From: Altererythrobacter sp. TH136 | Lineage (GTDB): Bacteria > Pseudomonadota > Alphaproteobacteria > Sphingomonadales > Sphingomonadaceae | Length of the DNA: 64,000 nt | Direction of reading: 5' to 3' | Assembly (NCBI RefSeq): GCF_007065885.1 | Contig: NZ_CP041409.1 | Location: 2,031,501-2,095,500, forward strand | In this document: positions 17,104-26,462 of the stretch, piece after piece | Layout: each line of letters begins with the position of its first letter | Position numbering within the stretch: the first letter of the stretch is position 1 | The notes under the pieces: generated by a model | Seen by the model: the letters and a program-made list of their open reading frames with translations, nothing else | The model's database searches: none | What the model was told of the DNA's origin: nothing | Position numbers and translations under genes: made by a program

Positions 17104-18534
17104 TCAGGCGACGACCGGCTTTTCCGCAGCCCGGATCACATCGGCAATCTGGCTCATGTCAGTCGTCAACCGGTGCCGCAGGTCGGCCGCCGACAGTTTC
17201 GCAAACTCCACGATCAGGGGCATCGACAGACTGAGCCGGAGCGTCCCGCCCCAGTTCCCGTCGCTCTGCCGCACGCATTTCACCGGCTGCCCCAGCCGCA
17301 ACCCGCGCGCGGCCAGCACCCGGTGCCAGCGCTGGGCCATCGCAAAGTCCGGAGCCGAACGAAGCGCCGACAGATCGAGCGTCGCGAGCGTGGCGTGGTG
17401 CAGTTCGTCGGTAGCGAGCGAGGGCGACACCAGCGATGCACCCAGCGATTCCGCCAGCCCGCGCACCGCCGACCCGAAGGCGGAGATCACCTGATGGCGC
17501 AGATCAGGGGCGACCGCCGCGAAGCGCTCCACTTCGAACTGTGCCGCGAGCAGCCGCAACAGCAGTCCGGGATTGGTTCGTTCGTCGAGGAACGCGGCGG
17601 CGGTCCAACTCGCGGGCAACTCGCTGCGGGCGAACACCCGGCTCAGACCAGTGGCCAGAGGCGCGGCCGGCGCCCATGCGGCAGGGAAAAAAGCGAAGCC
17701 TGAGAACGGCGGCCCGCCGATGAACTTGGACCCCGTGACCATCACCGCGCAGTCCCGTTCAAGATAGTGCGCCAGCATTTCGGGCGACGAGCGCGCCTGG
17801 CATGCGTCGACCACGAAGCGCGCGCGCTCGCCGAGCCGCTGCCGCAAGCCGTCGATCGCCGCGAGGTCGGGCAGGACCAGCCCGGTTTTCGACCCGTGAA
17901 CCACGTGGATCAGCACCTGCCGCCCATCGGCGATGGCCTGCCGCGCGGCGTGTTCGATCAGGGCCGAGAGTTCGGCGCTGGTCAGCGCGGTGCCTGCGTC
18001 GTCGCGGATGGGAACGGCCACGACCGTCGTCGCCCCGAGTTGCGCCAGCGCCTCTCCTTTGGCCACCGCGATCCCGAGCGGGGTCTTGTCAGCGAAGTGG
18101 CGGCCGCTCGCGGCCAGCAGGCAACCGCTGCCGACCTCGTCCTGACCGACCAGGATGTTGGTGACCGGCAAGGCGCTGTTGGCAGCCGCCGCCGCCAGCG
18201 GCAGGTATTCGAGATCAGTGCCCGACGCGGCGAACGCGATCTCCACCTCGTCGGCCAGCATCCACGACTGGCGAATGCAGGTGCGCAGCTGTTCCAGGGA
18301 GGCGCGGTAGAAGTCTGGGCTGTGCGCAAAGTCCTGCGGCCAGCCTGACAGGACATCGTGCAAGTGCTCGAACGCCGCCAGCGACACGTCGTTCGCGGTG
18401 GACGAGGCATAGGCCCGCACCGATCGCGGGAAGGGGGAGGCGCCGTACTGGTTCGTATTCGCGCCGCTGCGCAGCTCGATCCGGCCATCCCCGCCGGACG
18501 CCAGCAACGCGGCCACGAACCTTGCTTCCACCAT
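17104..18534 (-). CDS. PLP-dependent aminotransferase-fold enzyme of unknown function
   Basis: 476 aa. The sequence fits a fold-type I (class V-like) PLP enzyme. ASGTDLEYLPLAAAAA precedes the cofactor loop, IHVVHGSKTGLVLPD and FVVDACQARSS give the PLP-Asp region, and VMVTGSKFIGGPPFSGF carries the presumed Schiff-base Lys270. The N-terminus (SGANTNQYGASPFPRSVRAYAS) could bind an amino-acid-like substrate. I cannot name the reaction. It is divergent from a Ddl-like ATP-grasp gene (97 bp apart), suggesting one pathway. ATG 18534 is chosen because homology-like sequence starts there; the open frame runs to 18765. Confidence 0.75.
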   Translation of the reverse strand: MVEARFVAALLASGGDGRIELRSGANTNQYGASPFPRSVRAYASSTANDVSLAAFEHLHDVLSGWPQDFAHSPDFYRASLEQLRTCIRQSWMLADEVEIAFAASGTDLEYLPLAAAAANSALPVTNILVGQDEVGSGCLLAASGRHFADKTPLGIAVAKGEALAQLGATTVVAVPIRDDAGTALTSAELSALIEHAARQAIADGRQVLIHVVHGSKTGLVLPDLAAIDGLRQRLGERARFVVDACQARSSPEMLAHYLERDCAVMVTGSKFIGGPPFSGFAFFPAAWAPAAPLATGLSRVFARSELPASWTAAAFLDERTNPGLLLRLLAAQFEVERFAAVAPDLRHQVISAFGSAVRGLAESLGASLVSPSLATDELHHATLATLDLSALRSAPDFAMAQRWHRVLAARGLRLGQPVKCVRQSDGNWGGTLRLSLSMPLIVEFAKLSAADLRHRLTTDMSQIADVIRAAEKPVVA

Positions 18535-18631
18535 TCTCTTCACCTGCCGGTCGTCCGCGACTAGTGGAGCGCCTTCTGTTCGGCGCCCCGCCCGCCTACA
18601 TAGCGGCGCAGCACACAAGAGAAAGACTACT

Positions 18632-19687
18632 TTGATGCACCCCAACCTGGCCTTTGCCGAACCGCGGCGCGCCCGCTTGCCCGAAACCGCGCGGGAGCGG
18701 CTGCGGATCCTCCTCATCGCCAAGCATGTGTTCTGGCAGAGCGGGCTGCACCACGAAGATGGCAATCACGCGGCCTACCACCGCGAGATGCGCGAAGTTC
18801 TGGAGGGGCTGGGGATCAACCTGCAACTGGCCGACAGCTACGAGGCGCTGTTCGCCGATCCGGGCTGCGATTTCATCTTTCCGCTGCTCAATCGCGGGGG
18901 CTTTCTGAATTCCGAGATGCTGCTGCCGCTGCTCGCGACCCGGCTCGGGGTGCCGTACCTGGGGGCGACCCCGATCCTGCGCGGCCTGAGCGACGACAAG
19001 CATCTGGCGAAGCTGGAGGCGCAATCGAAAGGCGTCCCCACCGCGCCGTGGGCGATCTTCCGCCGCGGCGCCCCGGTGGACGCGGCCACGCTGCCCGCCG
19101 GCGACCGGCTGGTGATCAAGCCCAATGCCTCGTCAGCCAGCTGGGGGGTGCGCGATGCGTCCGATACGGCGGCGGCGGTGAAGGCGATCGAGGAAATCCA
19201 CGACGACGGCCACGACGCCATCGTCGAGCCGTTCCTGGACGGGAGCGATGTCGAAGTCCCGGTGATCATCAGCGGCGGTCAGCCCGCGATCATGCCGATG
19301 ATGCTGTTCGAACAGGCCGACCCGGCGCACCTTCGCACCTATCAGGAAAAGCGCGACCTGGTGGAACGCGAGCAGAAATACAGTCTCGTGCCGCTGGCGG
19401 ATTCGGCCGACCCTGCCGTGATTGACCTGATCGCGCGGCATACCCGCGCGCTGGCGACCACTTACCACCCGTTCGATTACGGCCGGTTCGAATTCCGGTA
19501 CGATGCGAGCAGCGGTGTCGTTCACTTCCTCGAGGTCAACCTCAACTGCAACCTGTGGTCGCAGAAGGTGTTCGGCCGTTCCGCCGCGCTGCTTGGCTGG
19601 TCGCAAAGCGAGCTGATCGAAACGATCCTGACCGAAAGCCTCGACCGGCACGGCCTGCTCGGGTCCGGCACGCGGCTCTGGGCATGA
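18632..19687 (+). CDS. D-alanine-D-alanine-ligase-like ATP-grasp enzyme
   Basis: 351 aa, ATP-grasp fold. The central ATP-binding strand is RLVIKPNASSASWGVRDAS, equivalent to the KP..EGSS.GV of Ddl. VEPFLDGSDVEVPVI follows, and the metal-binding end is FLEVNLNCNLWS instead of the usual EVNT.PG. The N-terminal half contains FPLLNRGGFLNSEMLLPLLATRLGVPYLGATP, like the Ddl segment that reads the first substrate. It probably ligates a carboxylate to an amine with ATP, but the changed loop argues against true D-Ala-D-Ala synthesis. The next gene overlaps its stop by 4 bp (ATGA). Confidence 0.8.
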   Translation: MMHPNLAFAEPRRARLPETARERLRILLIAKHVFWQSGLHHEDGNHAAYHREMREVLEGLGINLQLADSYEALFADPGCDFIFPLLNRGGFLNSEMLLPLLATRLGVPYLGATPILRGLSDDKHLAKLEAQSKGVPTAPWAIFRRGAPVDAATLPAGDRLVIKPNASSASWGVRDASDTAAAVKAIEEIHDDGHDAIVEPFLDGSDVEVPVIISGGQPAIMPMMLFEQADPAHLRTYQEKRDLVEREQKYSLVPLADSADPAVIDLIARHTRALATTYHPFDYGRFEFRYDASSGVVHFLEVNLNCNLWSQKVFGRSAALLGWSQSELIETILTESLDRHGLLGSGTRLWA

Positions 19688-20523
19688 GCGGTCCTGCGGC
19701 GCGAGCGGTCGTCCTGGCCGGGCAGCGCGCGGGCACGGTCAATGCCCTGGCGCAAAGATTCGGCCTGTCGCACAAGGCGTTGATCCCCGTGCGGGGCGAG
19801 CCGCTGATCACCTATGTCGCGCGGACGCTGGCGGATCATGAGCGGATTTCCGAGATCGTCATCTCGGCCGAGCCGGAGGCATTCGATCCGATTACCGAGG
19901 TGCTGCGGCGCGCCTCGATCAGCACGGCCAAGGTCAGCTTCACGCCGGCCGCCGGCACTTTGCCCGATAGCGTATTTGCCGCAGTCGGCAAGCATGCCGG
20001 GCCGATCCTGATCACCACCGCCGATCATGCGTTGCTGACGGCAGCATCGATCGATGCGATGCTCGACGCGGTCACCGGTTCGGACGTCGCCATCGGGATG
20101 GCGAACAAGGCGTCGGTGCTGGCTGCCCACGCCGAAGGGCAGCGGCGGTTCTATCGCTTCCGCGACGATGAATATTCCAACTGCAACCTGTACGCGATGG
20201 CCGACCGGTCGTCGCTCGCCGCGGCCGAGGTGTTCCGCGGCGGCGGCCAGTTCGCCAAGAACGTCGGCCGGATCGTGGAGGCGTTCGGAGTGCTCAACCT
20301 CGTCCTAATGCGGCTCTCGGTCCTTAGCCTGGCGGCTGCGATGCGGCGGATTTCACGCCGGATCGGCCGCACCGTGACCCCGGTGATCATCCGTGACGGA
20401 TCGCAGGCGATCGACGTCGACAACGACCGGACGCTGGGCTGCGTGGAGGACATCCTGGCACGGCGCGCCGGTCCGTCAGTTGATGAACTCCGCGACGAGG
20501 AGGCGATCTCTACGAAGCGGTAA
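19684..20523 (+). CDS. MobA-like NTP transferase (sugar/alcohol-phosphate nucleotidyltransferase fold)
   Basis: 279 aa. The N-terminus ARAVVLAGQRAG is a variant of the LAGG.G.R nucleotide loop; Lys in SHKALIPVRGEPLITYV and TTADHALLTAASIDAML complete the GT-A-like nucleotidyltransferase fold. The C-terminal third (VLNLVLMRLSVLSLAAAMRRI) contains a hydrophobic stretch that may touch the membrane. It is translationally coupled to the ATP-grasp ligase. The 3' 48 bp overlap, antisense, the dehydrogenase fragment at 20476-20781. The activated substrate is unknown. Confidence 0.75.
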   Translation: MSGPAARAVVLAGQRAGTVNALAQRFGLSHKALIPVRGEPLITYVARTLADHERISEIVISAEPEAFDPITEVLRRASISTAKVSFTPAAGTLPDSVFAAVGKHAGPILITTADHALLTAASIDAMLDAVTGSDVAIGMANKASVLAAHAEGQRRFYRFRDDEYSNCNLYAMADRSSLAAAEVFRGGGQFAKNVGRIVEAFGVLNLVLMRLSVLSLAAAMRRISRRIGRTVTPVIIRDGSQAIDVDNDRTLGCVEDILARRAGPSVDELRDEEAISTKR

Positions 20524-20781
20524 AAGCGTCGCATGCGTCTTTGATGCCGTCTCGATCAGCGCATCGAGGCCCGGTTCATGAACCGGAGACTTGCCCGCCT
20601 TGATCGCATCCACCTTCGCCTGCGACACGTCGATCCCGATGACGTGATGGCCCTGGCTCGCGATGCAGCCAGCGGCGGTGCAGCCCACGTAGCCGAGGCC
20701 GAAGATAACCACTCGCAAAGGCTGTTCCCGTCCATTCCGGAGCAATTCGGACGGGGTAGTGCGCCCTTGGCGAAGCAACAA
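20476..20781 (-). pseudogene. Truncated N-terminal fragment of a UDP/GDP-sugar dehydrogenase
   Basis: The 101-codon frame encodes LRVVIFGLGYVGCTAAGCIASQGH, then HVIGIDVSQAKVDAIKAGKSPVHEPGLDALI. This is the NAD-binding N-terminus of AlgD/UDP-glucose dehydrogenase proteins, normally about 430 aa. After GLDALIETASKT the family similarity stops and the frame runs into the antisense end of the nucleotidyltransferase gene. The catalytic Cys domain is absent. It is probably a deletion remnant upstream of the intact paralogue wecC, although the short frame still has a start codon. Confidence 0.75.
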
Positions 20782-20798
20782 AGGGTTCGGAACGCTTC

Positions 20799-22097
20799 TC
20801 AGCCTGCCAGACGAAGGTCCGGCCGGGCGGGTTCGCCGGCGTCGGGCCAGATGCCGCGCGTATCGTAGACCGCCGCGCGGCTGCGTTCCTCCAGCGGCAC
20901 CACGCGAAACACGTCATGATCGACCAGCACGATCAGCACGCCGCAGGTCTCCAGCGCGGTGTCGATGTCGACCAGCGTCGCGCCGGTATCGGCGAACTCC
21001 GGCGGCAGTTCGCTGGCATACGGCTCGACCACCCGCATCCGGCTGCCGAACTTGCGCGCCAGGCTGGCGGCGACGAAGCGGGCGGGGCTTTCGCGGAAAT
21101 CGTCGATGTTCGCCTTGAAGGCCAGGCCGAGGCACGCGACCGGCACGTGCGGGTGCGCTTCGACGAGCGCGTTCGCGCGGGCGAGCACGTGGTGCATCTT
21201 GGCGTCGTTGACCTCGCGCGCGGTGCGGATGACCCTGGCCTCTTCGGGGGCGGAGCTGACGATGAACCACGGGTCCACCGCAATGCAGTGGCCGCCGACG
21301 CCCGGGCCGGGCTGGAGGATGTTGACCCGCGGATGCCGGTTGGCGAGGCGGATCACCTCCCACACATCGAGACCCATGCGGTCGGCGATCATCGACAGTT
21401 CGTTGGCGAACGCGATGTTGACGTCGCGATAGGCGTTCTCGACCAGCTTGGTCATCTCGGCTGAACGGGCATCGGTGGTGACGCAGGTGCCGCGCACGAA
21501 CAGCTTGTAGAACGCCAGCGCCTTGCGCGCGCAGCGCGGGGTGATCCCACCGATCGAACGATCGTTGTGAGTCAGTTCCTCCAGGATGCGGCCGGGCAGA
21601 ACCCGCTCGGGGCAATAGGCGATCGAGATATCGGGCGTGTCCCGGGTCAGCCCCGGCATCTTCAGGTCCGGCCGCAGTCCTGCCAGCCGGTCGCGCAGTT
21701 TCTCGGTAGTGCCGACCGGCGAGGTCGATTCGAGGATGATGCAGTCACCCTTTTTCAGCACCGCGGCGAGGCTGGTCGCGGCGGCGAGCACATGGCTGAC
21801 GTCGGGCGTGTGGTTGCCGTCCTTCTCGAACGGCGTCGGCACCGCGATCACGAACACGTCGGCGGGCACGATCTCGGTCGCGGCGCGCAGCATGCCGCGC
21901 TGCACCACGCCCTGGACCAGCCCGTCGAGGTCGACTTCCTCGATATGAATCTCGCCCCGATTGATCGTGTCGACCACCTGCGCATTCACGTCGATCCCGG
22001 TGACACGGCAGTTCGCGCGGGCGATGATCGCCGCCGTCGGCAGGCCGATATAGCCAAGGCCGATGACACAGACTTCCGGTTTGCTTGTCCCGCGCAT
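20799..22097 (-). CDS. wecC: UDP-N-acetyl-D-mannosamine dehydrogenase
   Basis: 432 aa. The N-terminal NAD domain begins VCVIGLGYIGLPTAAIIA; the central domain has STSPVGTTEKLRDRL and ENAYRDVNIAFANEL; the catalytic segment is GPGVGGHCIAVDPWF with Cys271. The C-terminal UDP-binding domain begins GLAFKANIDDFRESPA. This combination matches WecC, which oxidises UDP-ManNAc to UDP-ManNAcA using two NAD. wecB lies just upstream (69-bp gap), giving the two-step pathway for a surface polysaccharide precursor. Confidence 0.9.
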   Translation of the reverse strand: MRGTSKPEVCVIGLGYIGLPTAAIIARANCRVTGIDVNAQVVDTINRGEIHIEEVDLDGLVQGVVQRGMLRAATEIVPADVFVIAVPTPFEKDGNHTPDVSHVLAAATSLAAVLKKGDCIILESTSPVGTTEKLRDRLAGLRPDLKMPGLTRDTPDISIAYCPERVLPGRILEELTHNDRSIGGITPRCARKALAFYKLFVRGTCVTTDARSAEMTKLVENAYRDVNIAFANELSMIADRMGLDVWEVIRLANRHPRVNILQPGPGVGGHCIAVDPWFIVSSAPEEARVIRTAREVNDAKMHHVLARANALVEAHPHVPVACLGLAFKANIDDFRESPARFVAASLARKFGSRMRVVEPYASELPPEFADTGATLVDIDTALETCGVLIVLVDHDVFRVVPLEERSRAAVYDTRGIWPDAGEPARPDLRLAG

Positions 22098-22166
22098 GAT
22101 GTTCCCGCAAATTGCTTTGGCCGAGCCCTAGGCGCGGGGGAGTAAACAATGCGGTAACGATGCCGC

Positions 22167-23285
22167 TCAGGTGGCGAGCAGTTCCACGATCCGCCCGGTC
22201 GCCTTGCCGTCACCGAACGGATTGTGCGCGCGGGCCATCGCTTCGTAGGCGGCAGGTTCGTCGAGCAGCCGCTCGGCCTCCGCGACGATCCGGTCGGCGT
22301 CGGTGCCGACCAGGCGGGCCGTCCCGGCGGCCACGCCTTCGGGGCGCTCGGTAGTCTCGCGCATGACCAGCACCGGCTTGCCGAGCGCGGGCGCTTCTTC
22401 CTGCACCCCGCCGCTATCGGTCAGCATCAGGGTGGAGATGCCGAGCAGGCGGGCGAAGTGCGGGTAGTCGAGCGGGTCGATCAGCGCCACGTTGTCGAGC
22501 CCGCCCAGGCCCGCGTTCATCACGCGCCGGACATTGGGGTTGAGGTGGACCGGGAAAATCACCGCCACATCGGGTCGCGCAGCGAGGCGGGTGACGGCTT
22601 CGGCGATCGCTTCCATCCCGCCGCCGAAGTTCTCGCGGCGGTGGCTGGTCACGCCGATGATCCGCTTGCCGGCGAACCGCGCTTCCAGCTCGGCGAGACC
22701 CCCGGCAAGGCCGGGCTCCCGCTCGATCCGGGCGGTGATCCAGTGCAGCGCGTCGATCACCGTGTTGCCGGTGACGTGGATTGTGCCGGGCGCCACGTTC
22801 TCGCGCCGCAGCGCCTCGGCGGCCGTTGCGGTCGGGGCAAAGTGCAGCGCGGCGAACGCGCCGACGATCTTGCGGTTCACTTCCTCGGGCCAGGGATGGT
22901 GGATGTTGCCGCTGCGCAGGCCCGCCTCGACATGCGCGACGGGTATCTTGCGGTAATAGGCGGCAAGAGCTCCGGCCATGGCCGTGGCCGTGTCTCCCTG
23001 TACCACGACCCAGTCGGGCGCTTCGGCATCCAGCACCCGGCCGATGCCGGTGAGCAGGTTCGCGGTCAGCGCGTCGAGCGTCTGGTCGGGTTGCATCAGG
23101 TCGAGATCGTGATCGGGCACGATCGCGGCGATCTCCAGCACCTGGTCGAGCATCCCGCGATGCTGGCCCGACACGCACACCCGGCTGTCGAAGCGCGGGT
23201 CGTCCCCCAGGGCATGGATCAGCGGGAACAGCTTGATCGCTTCGGGGCGGGTGCCGAAAACGTTGAGGACCTTGCGCGGGTTCAT
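22167..23285 (-). CDS. wecB: UDP-N-acetylglucosamine 2-epimerase (non-hydrolyzing)
   Basis: 372 aa. Family blocks are LNVFGTRPEAIKLFPLI, VQGDTATAMAGALAAYY, VAHVEAGLRSGNIHHPWPEE, TSHRRENFGGGMEAI and LTDSGGVQEEAPALGKPVLVMRETTERPE, matching WecB including the conserved Asp/Glu/His positions. It interconverts UDP-GlcNAc and UDP-ManNAc, feeding WecC. The ATG at 23285 is chosen since MNPRKVLNVFGTRPE is the usual N-terminus. No glycosyltransferases lie alongside, so the end polymer is unknown. Confidence 0.93.
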   Translation of the reverse strand: MNPRKVLNVFGTRPEAIKLFPLIHALGDDPRFDSRVCVSGQHRGMLDQVLEIAAIVPDHDLDLMQPDQTLDALTANLLTGIGRVLDAEAPDWVVVQGDTATAMAGALAAYYRKIPVAHVEAGLRSGNIHHPWPEEVNRKIVGAFAALHFAPTATAAEALRRENVAPGTIHVTGNTVIDALHWITARIEREPGLAGGLAELEARFAGKRIIGVTSHRRENFGGGMEAIAEAVTRLAARPDVAVIFPVHLNPNVRRVMNAGLGGLDNVALIDPLDYPHFARLLGISTLMLTDSGGVQEEAPALGKPVLVMRETTERPEGVAAGTARLVGTDADRIVAEAERLLDEPAAYEAMARAHNPFGDGKATGRIVELLAT

Positions 23286-23320
23286 GGCGCTCCCGCTAGC
23301 ACCGGCCATCTACGAAGCCG

Positions 23321-23890
23321 TTAACCCTGCTTGGCGGCGTGTTCCTGGCGGGCGAGTTCGTGCAGCCAGTCGGCGTGGCGGGGCGCTTTCTTGGTCTGGC
23401 TCCATTCCTCCAGCATCATCGGCGCGACCCGTTTCAGCTCGGCATACTGTTCATCGGTGCCGATGTCGGTCGCCAGTTCAACCCGGTGGCCGTTGGGATC
23501 GAAGAAGTAGATCGACTTGAAGATCCCGTGGTGCGTGGGGCCGAGCACGTCGATCCCCTGCGCCTCGACATGCGCCTTGGCGGCCAGCAGCTCGTCCTCG
23601 CTGGCGACCTTGAACGCCAGGTGCTGGACCCAGGCCGGGGTATTCTCGTCGCGGCCCATGTCGGTCTGGTTGGGCAGTTCGAAGAACGCCAGCACGTTGC
23701 CATTACCCGCATCGAGGAAGACGTGCATGTACGGGTCGTACTCGCCGGTCGAGGGGACGTGATCCTCGGCAAAGGCGGTGGTGTATTCCATGCCGAGCAC
23801 GCGGGAGTACCATTCGACGGTCTCCTTGGCGTCCTTGCAGCGATAGGCCGCGTGATGGATGCCGCCGAGCCTGGGTGCCTGCGCGTTCAT
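23321..23890 (-). CDS. VOC-family dioxygenase-like protein next to hpd
   Basis: 189 aa, vicinal-oxygen-chelate fold. Potential metal ligands are His in GIHHAAYRC, His in WVQHLAFKV and Glu in GHRVELATD, the arrangement of type I extradiol dioxygenases and glyoxalases. It overlaps the hpd stop by 4 bp (ATGA), so it is coupled to 4-hydroxyphenylpyruvate dioxygenase. A role in aromatic amino acid breakdown is likely; the reaction is not determined. Confidence 0.85.
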   Translation of the reverse strand: MNAQAPRLGGIHHAAYRCKDAKETVEWYSRVLGMEYTTAFAEDHVPSTGEYDPYMHVFLDAGNGNVLAFFELPNQTDMGRDENTPAWVQHLAFKVASEDELLAAKAHVEAQGIDVLGPTHHGIFKSIYFFDPNGHRVELATDIGTDEQYAELKRVAPMMLEEWSQTKKAPRHADWLHELARQEHAAKQG

Positions 23891-25002
23891 TCCGCCGGCT
23901 CCCCGACCGGCTGGTCCACCTTCAGCGCGCCGCGTTCGATCTGGTCGCGCTCCATGCTTTCGAACAGCGCCTTGAAGTTGCCTTCGCCAAAGCCTTCGTC
24001 ACCCTTGCGCTGGATGAATTCGAAGAACACCGGCCCGACCTGCGCCTGGGCGAAGATCTGCAGCAGCAGGCGGGGCGATCCGCCTTCGGTCGTGCCGTCG
24101 AGCAGGATGCCGCGGGTCTTGAGTTCCTCGGCAGGCTCGCCGTGGTTCGGCAGCCGCTCGTCGAGCATCCGGTAATATGTTTCGGGCGGGGCGGTCATGA
24201 AGGGGACGCCGTACTGCTTGAGCTTGTCCCACGCGGTCACCAGATCGTCGCAGATCAGCGCAATGTGCTGGATGCCCTCGCCGTTGAATTCGCGCAGGAA
24301 TTCCTCGATCTGGCCCTTGCCGCCTTCGCCTTCCTCGTTGAGCGGGATGCGGATCTTGCCGTCGGGCGCGGTCAGCGCCTTGGAGGTGAGGCCGGTATAT
24401 TCGCCCTTGATGTCGAAGAAGCGGATCTCGCGGAAGTTGAACAGGGTTTCGTAGTAATCCGCCCAGAACTTCATCCGCCCACCGTAGACGTTGTGCGTCA
24501 GGTGATCGATGTGGCTGAAACCGGCGCCTGCGGGGCGGCGCTCCACACCGGGCAGGTATTCGAAGTCGATGTCGTAGATGGTTAGGTCGTCCTCACCGGT
24601 CTTCCCTTCGTATCGATCGATCAAATAGACGATCGCACCGCCGATGCCGCGGATTGCCGGAATGTGCAGTTCCATCGGCCCGGTTTCCACCTGCACCGGT
24701 TCTGCCCCCTTTTCGAGCAACCGCGCATATGCCTGGCGCGCGTCGCGCACGCGGAAGCCCATGCCGCACGCGCTGGGGCCGTGCTCGCGCGCGAAGTACC
24801 ACGCCGCACTGCGCGGTTCGTAGTTGGCGATCAGGTTGATGCCGCCCTGACGCCACAGTTGCACGTCCTTGGAACGGTGGTTGGCGACGTGGCTGAAGCC
24901 CATGCTCTGGAACACCGGTTCCAGCATGCCCTTCTCGGGCGCGCAGAATTCGACGAACTCGAACCCGTCGAGGCCAATGGGATTGTCGAACAGGTCGGCC
25001 AT
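23887..25002 (-). CDS. hpd: 4-hydroxyphenylpyruvate dioxygenase
   Basis: 371 aa. The iron ligands are identifiable: His164 in [14 protein letters not shown], His246 in [11 protein letters not shown] and Glu328 in [18 protein letters not shown], the last being the family's C-terminal signature. It converts 4-hydroxyphenylpyruvate to homogentisate in tyrosine catabolism. The ATG at 25002 ([19 protein letters not shown]) follows GGGAGCACTGCC and fits homologues better than the upstream 25044 start. Homogentisate dioxygenase is not in the window. Confidence 0.95.
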   Translation of the reverse strand: MADLFDNPIGLDGFEFVEFCAPEKGMLEPVFQSMGFSHVANHRSKDVQLWRQGGINLIANYEPRSAAWYFAREHGPSACGMGFRVRDARQAYARLLEKGAEPVQVETGPMELHIPAIRGIGGAIVYLIDRYEGKTGEDDLTIYDIDFEYLPGVERRPAGAGFSHIDHLTHNVYGGRMKFWADYYETLFNFREIRFFDIKGEYTGLTSKALTAPDGKIRIPLNEEGEGGKGQIEEFLREFNGEGIQHIALICDDLVTAWDKLKQYGVPFMTAPPETYYRMLDERLPNHGEPAEELKTRGILLDGTTEGGSPRLLLQIFAQAQVGPVFFEFIQRKGDEGFGEGNFKALFESMERDQIERGALKVDQPVGEPAE

Positions 25003-25103
25003 GGCAGTGCTCCCGGAGTAGTTTCTTGTGCAACCAAATAGCAAACGGCGGGCTTTCCGTCAAAGCCCGCCGCTGCAAGGTCGTTCCAGGGGATCGGGCG
25101 GGA

Positions 25104-26363
25104 TCAGGCTTCCGCGTCGATCCGCTCGATGATCAGCGCCGGGGCCATGCCGCCCGCCGCGCACATCGTGATGAGGCCATAACGGCCGCCGGTCCGCTCC
25201 AGCTCGTCGAGCGCGGTGCCGACCAGGATCGAACCGGTCGCCCCGATCGGGTGGCCGAGCGCCATCGCGCCGCCGTTGGGGTTTACCTTCTCGCGCGGCA
25301 GATCAAGGTCGCGGATGAACTTTTCAGCCACCACCGCGAACGCCTCGTTGATCTCCCACACGTCGATGTCGTCCTTGGTCAGGCCGGCCTTTTCCAGCAC
25401 CTTCTTCGCCGCCGGAACGGGCGCGTTGAGCATCAGCGTCGGGTCGTCGCCCTGGTTGGCATAGGCCACGATCCGCGCGCGCGGCTTGAGGCCGTTCTTC
25501 TGGGCATATTCAGGCGAAGCGATCAGCAGCGCCGCGGCCCCATCGACCACGCCCGAACTGTTGCCGGCGTGATGGAAGTGCTGGATCTCGACGTCGGGGT
25601 AGCGCCGGTTGATCTGCTTGCGGAAGGTCGTCCCGCCGATTTCGAAATCGGCGATCTTGGCGAAGCTGGGGTTCAGCGCCGCCAGACCCTCGGCGGTCGT
25701 CTCGGGGCGAGGGAACTCCTCGCGGTCGAGCGCCACCGAGCCATCGGGGTTGTGCACCGGCACCAGTGACTTGTCGAACCGGCCTTCCTTGATCGCGCGG
25801 TCAGCGCGCCGCTGGCTTTCGAGGGCGAGCGCGTCGAGGCTCTCGCGGTCGATCCCCTCGATCGTGGCGATCGCATCGCCGCAGACGCCCTGGTGCGACT
25901 GGGGGTGAAGCTCGTCGAGCGCCTTGTGCCCCGACCCCATGCCCCGTGGCGGCAGCCCGGCATTGGCCTGCTCGGCCGCGTAGGCGGAGGTGTAGCTCAT
26001 CATCTCGGTCCCGCCGGCGATGACGCAGTCTTCCATGCCCGACATGACCGAAGCCGCCGCGAAGTTCACCGAGCTGATGCCGCCGCCGCAGAACCGGTCC
26101 AGCGTGGTGCCGCTGGCCTTGACGTCATAGCCGGCGGACAACGCCGCCATGCGGCCGAGGTCGCCGCCCTGCTTGCCGTTCTGGCTGCTGGTGGACCAGA
26201 CGATGTCGTCCACCGTCGCGGTGTCGAGGTGGTTGCGTTCCTTGATCGCCTTGAGGACCGTGGCAGCCAGATGCTGCGGATGCAGGTGGCTCAGCGCGCC
26301 CTTGCCCGGCTTGCCCACGCCCCGCGGGGTGCGCACCGCGTCGATGATATATGCCTCGCCCAT
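25104..26363 (-). CDS. Acetyl-CoA C-acyltransferase (thiolase)
   Basis: 419 aa, thiolase fold. Nucleophile Cys92 lies in LDRFCGGGISSVNFA. The C-terminal His is in NPNGGAMALGHPIGATGS and the second Cys in MCAAGGMAPALIIER. It is probably the degradative type (cleaving 3-ketoacyl-CoA), judged from the beta-oxidation genes around it. It is divergent from an enoyl-CoA hydratase, with a palindromic operator candidate at 26394-26409 between them. The ATG at 26363 (MGEAYIIDAVRTPRG) is the usual thiolase N-terminus. Confidence 0.93.
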   Translation of the reverse strand: MGEAYIIDAVRTPRGVGKPGKGALSHLHPQHLAATVLKAIKERNHLDTATVDDIVWSTSSQNGKQGGDLGRMAALSAGYDVKASGTTLDRFCGGGISSVNFAAASVMSGMEDCVIAGGTEMMSYTSAYAAEQANAGLPPRGMGSGHKALDELHPQSHQGVCGDAIATIEGIDRESLDALALESQRRADRAIKEGRFDKSLVPVHNPDGSVALDREEFPRPETTAEGLAALNPSFAKIADFEIGGTTFRKQINRRYPDVEIQHFHHAGNSSGVVDGAAALLIASPEYAQKNGLKPRARIVAYANQGDDPTLMLNAPVPAAKKVLEKAGLTKDDIDVWEINEAFAVVAEKFIRDLDLPREKVNPNGGAMALGHPIGATGSILVGTALDELERTGGRYGLITMCAAGGMAPALIIERIDAEA

Positions 26364-26393
26364 GCTGGTAATCCTCTCGCTTCTGGAATCAGG

Positions 26394-26409
26394 TTGACGC
26401 AAGCGTAAA
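26394..26409. promoter_or_regulatory. LiuR/FadR-like operator candidate, copy 1
   Basis: TTGACGCAAGCGTAAA, an imperfect inverted repeat (TTGACG-N4-CGTAAA), sits in the 99-bp gap between the divergent thiolase and enoyl-CoA hydratase genes. Related copies are at 30713-30728 and 59301-59316. The form resembles operators of MerR-type LiuR regulators of branched-chain/acyl-CoA breakdown. No such regulator gene is in the window. Confidence 0.5.
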
Positions 26410-26462
26410 CCTTGCCGACAACCCGCACAAGTCAAGTTGCAAAGCGAAATGGGAGAGTGGCC

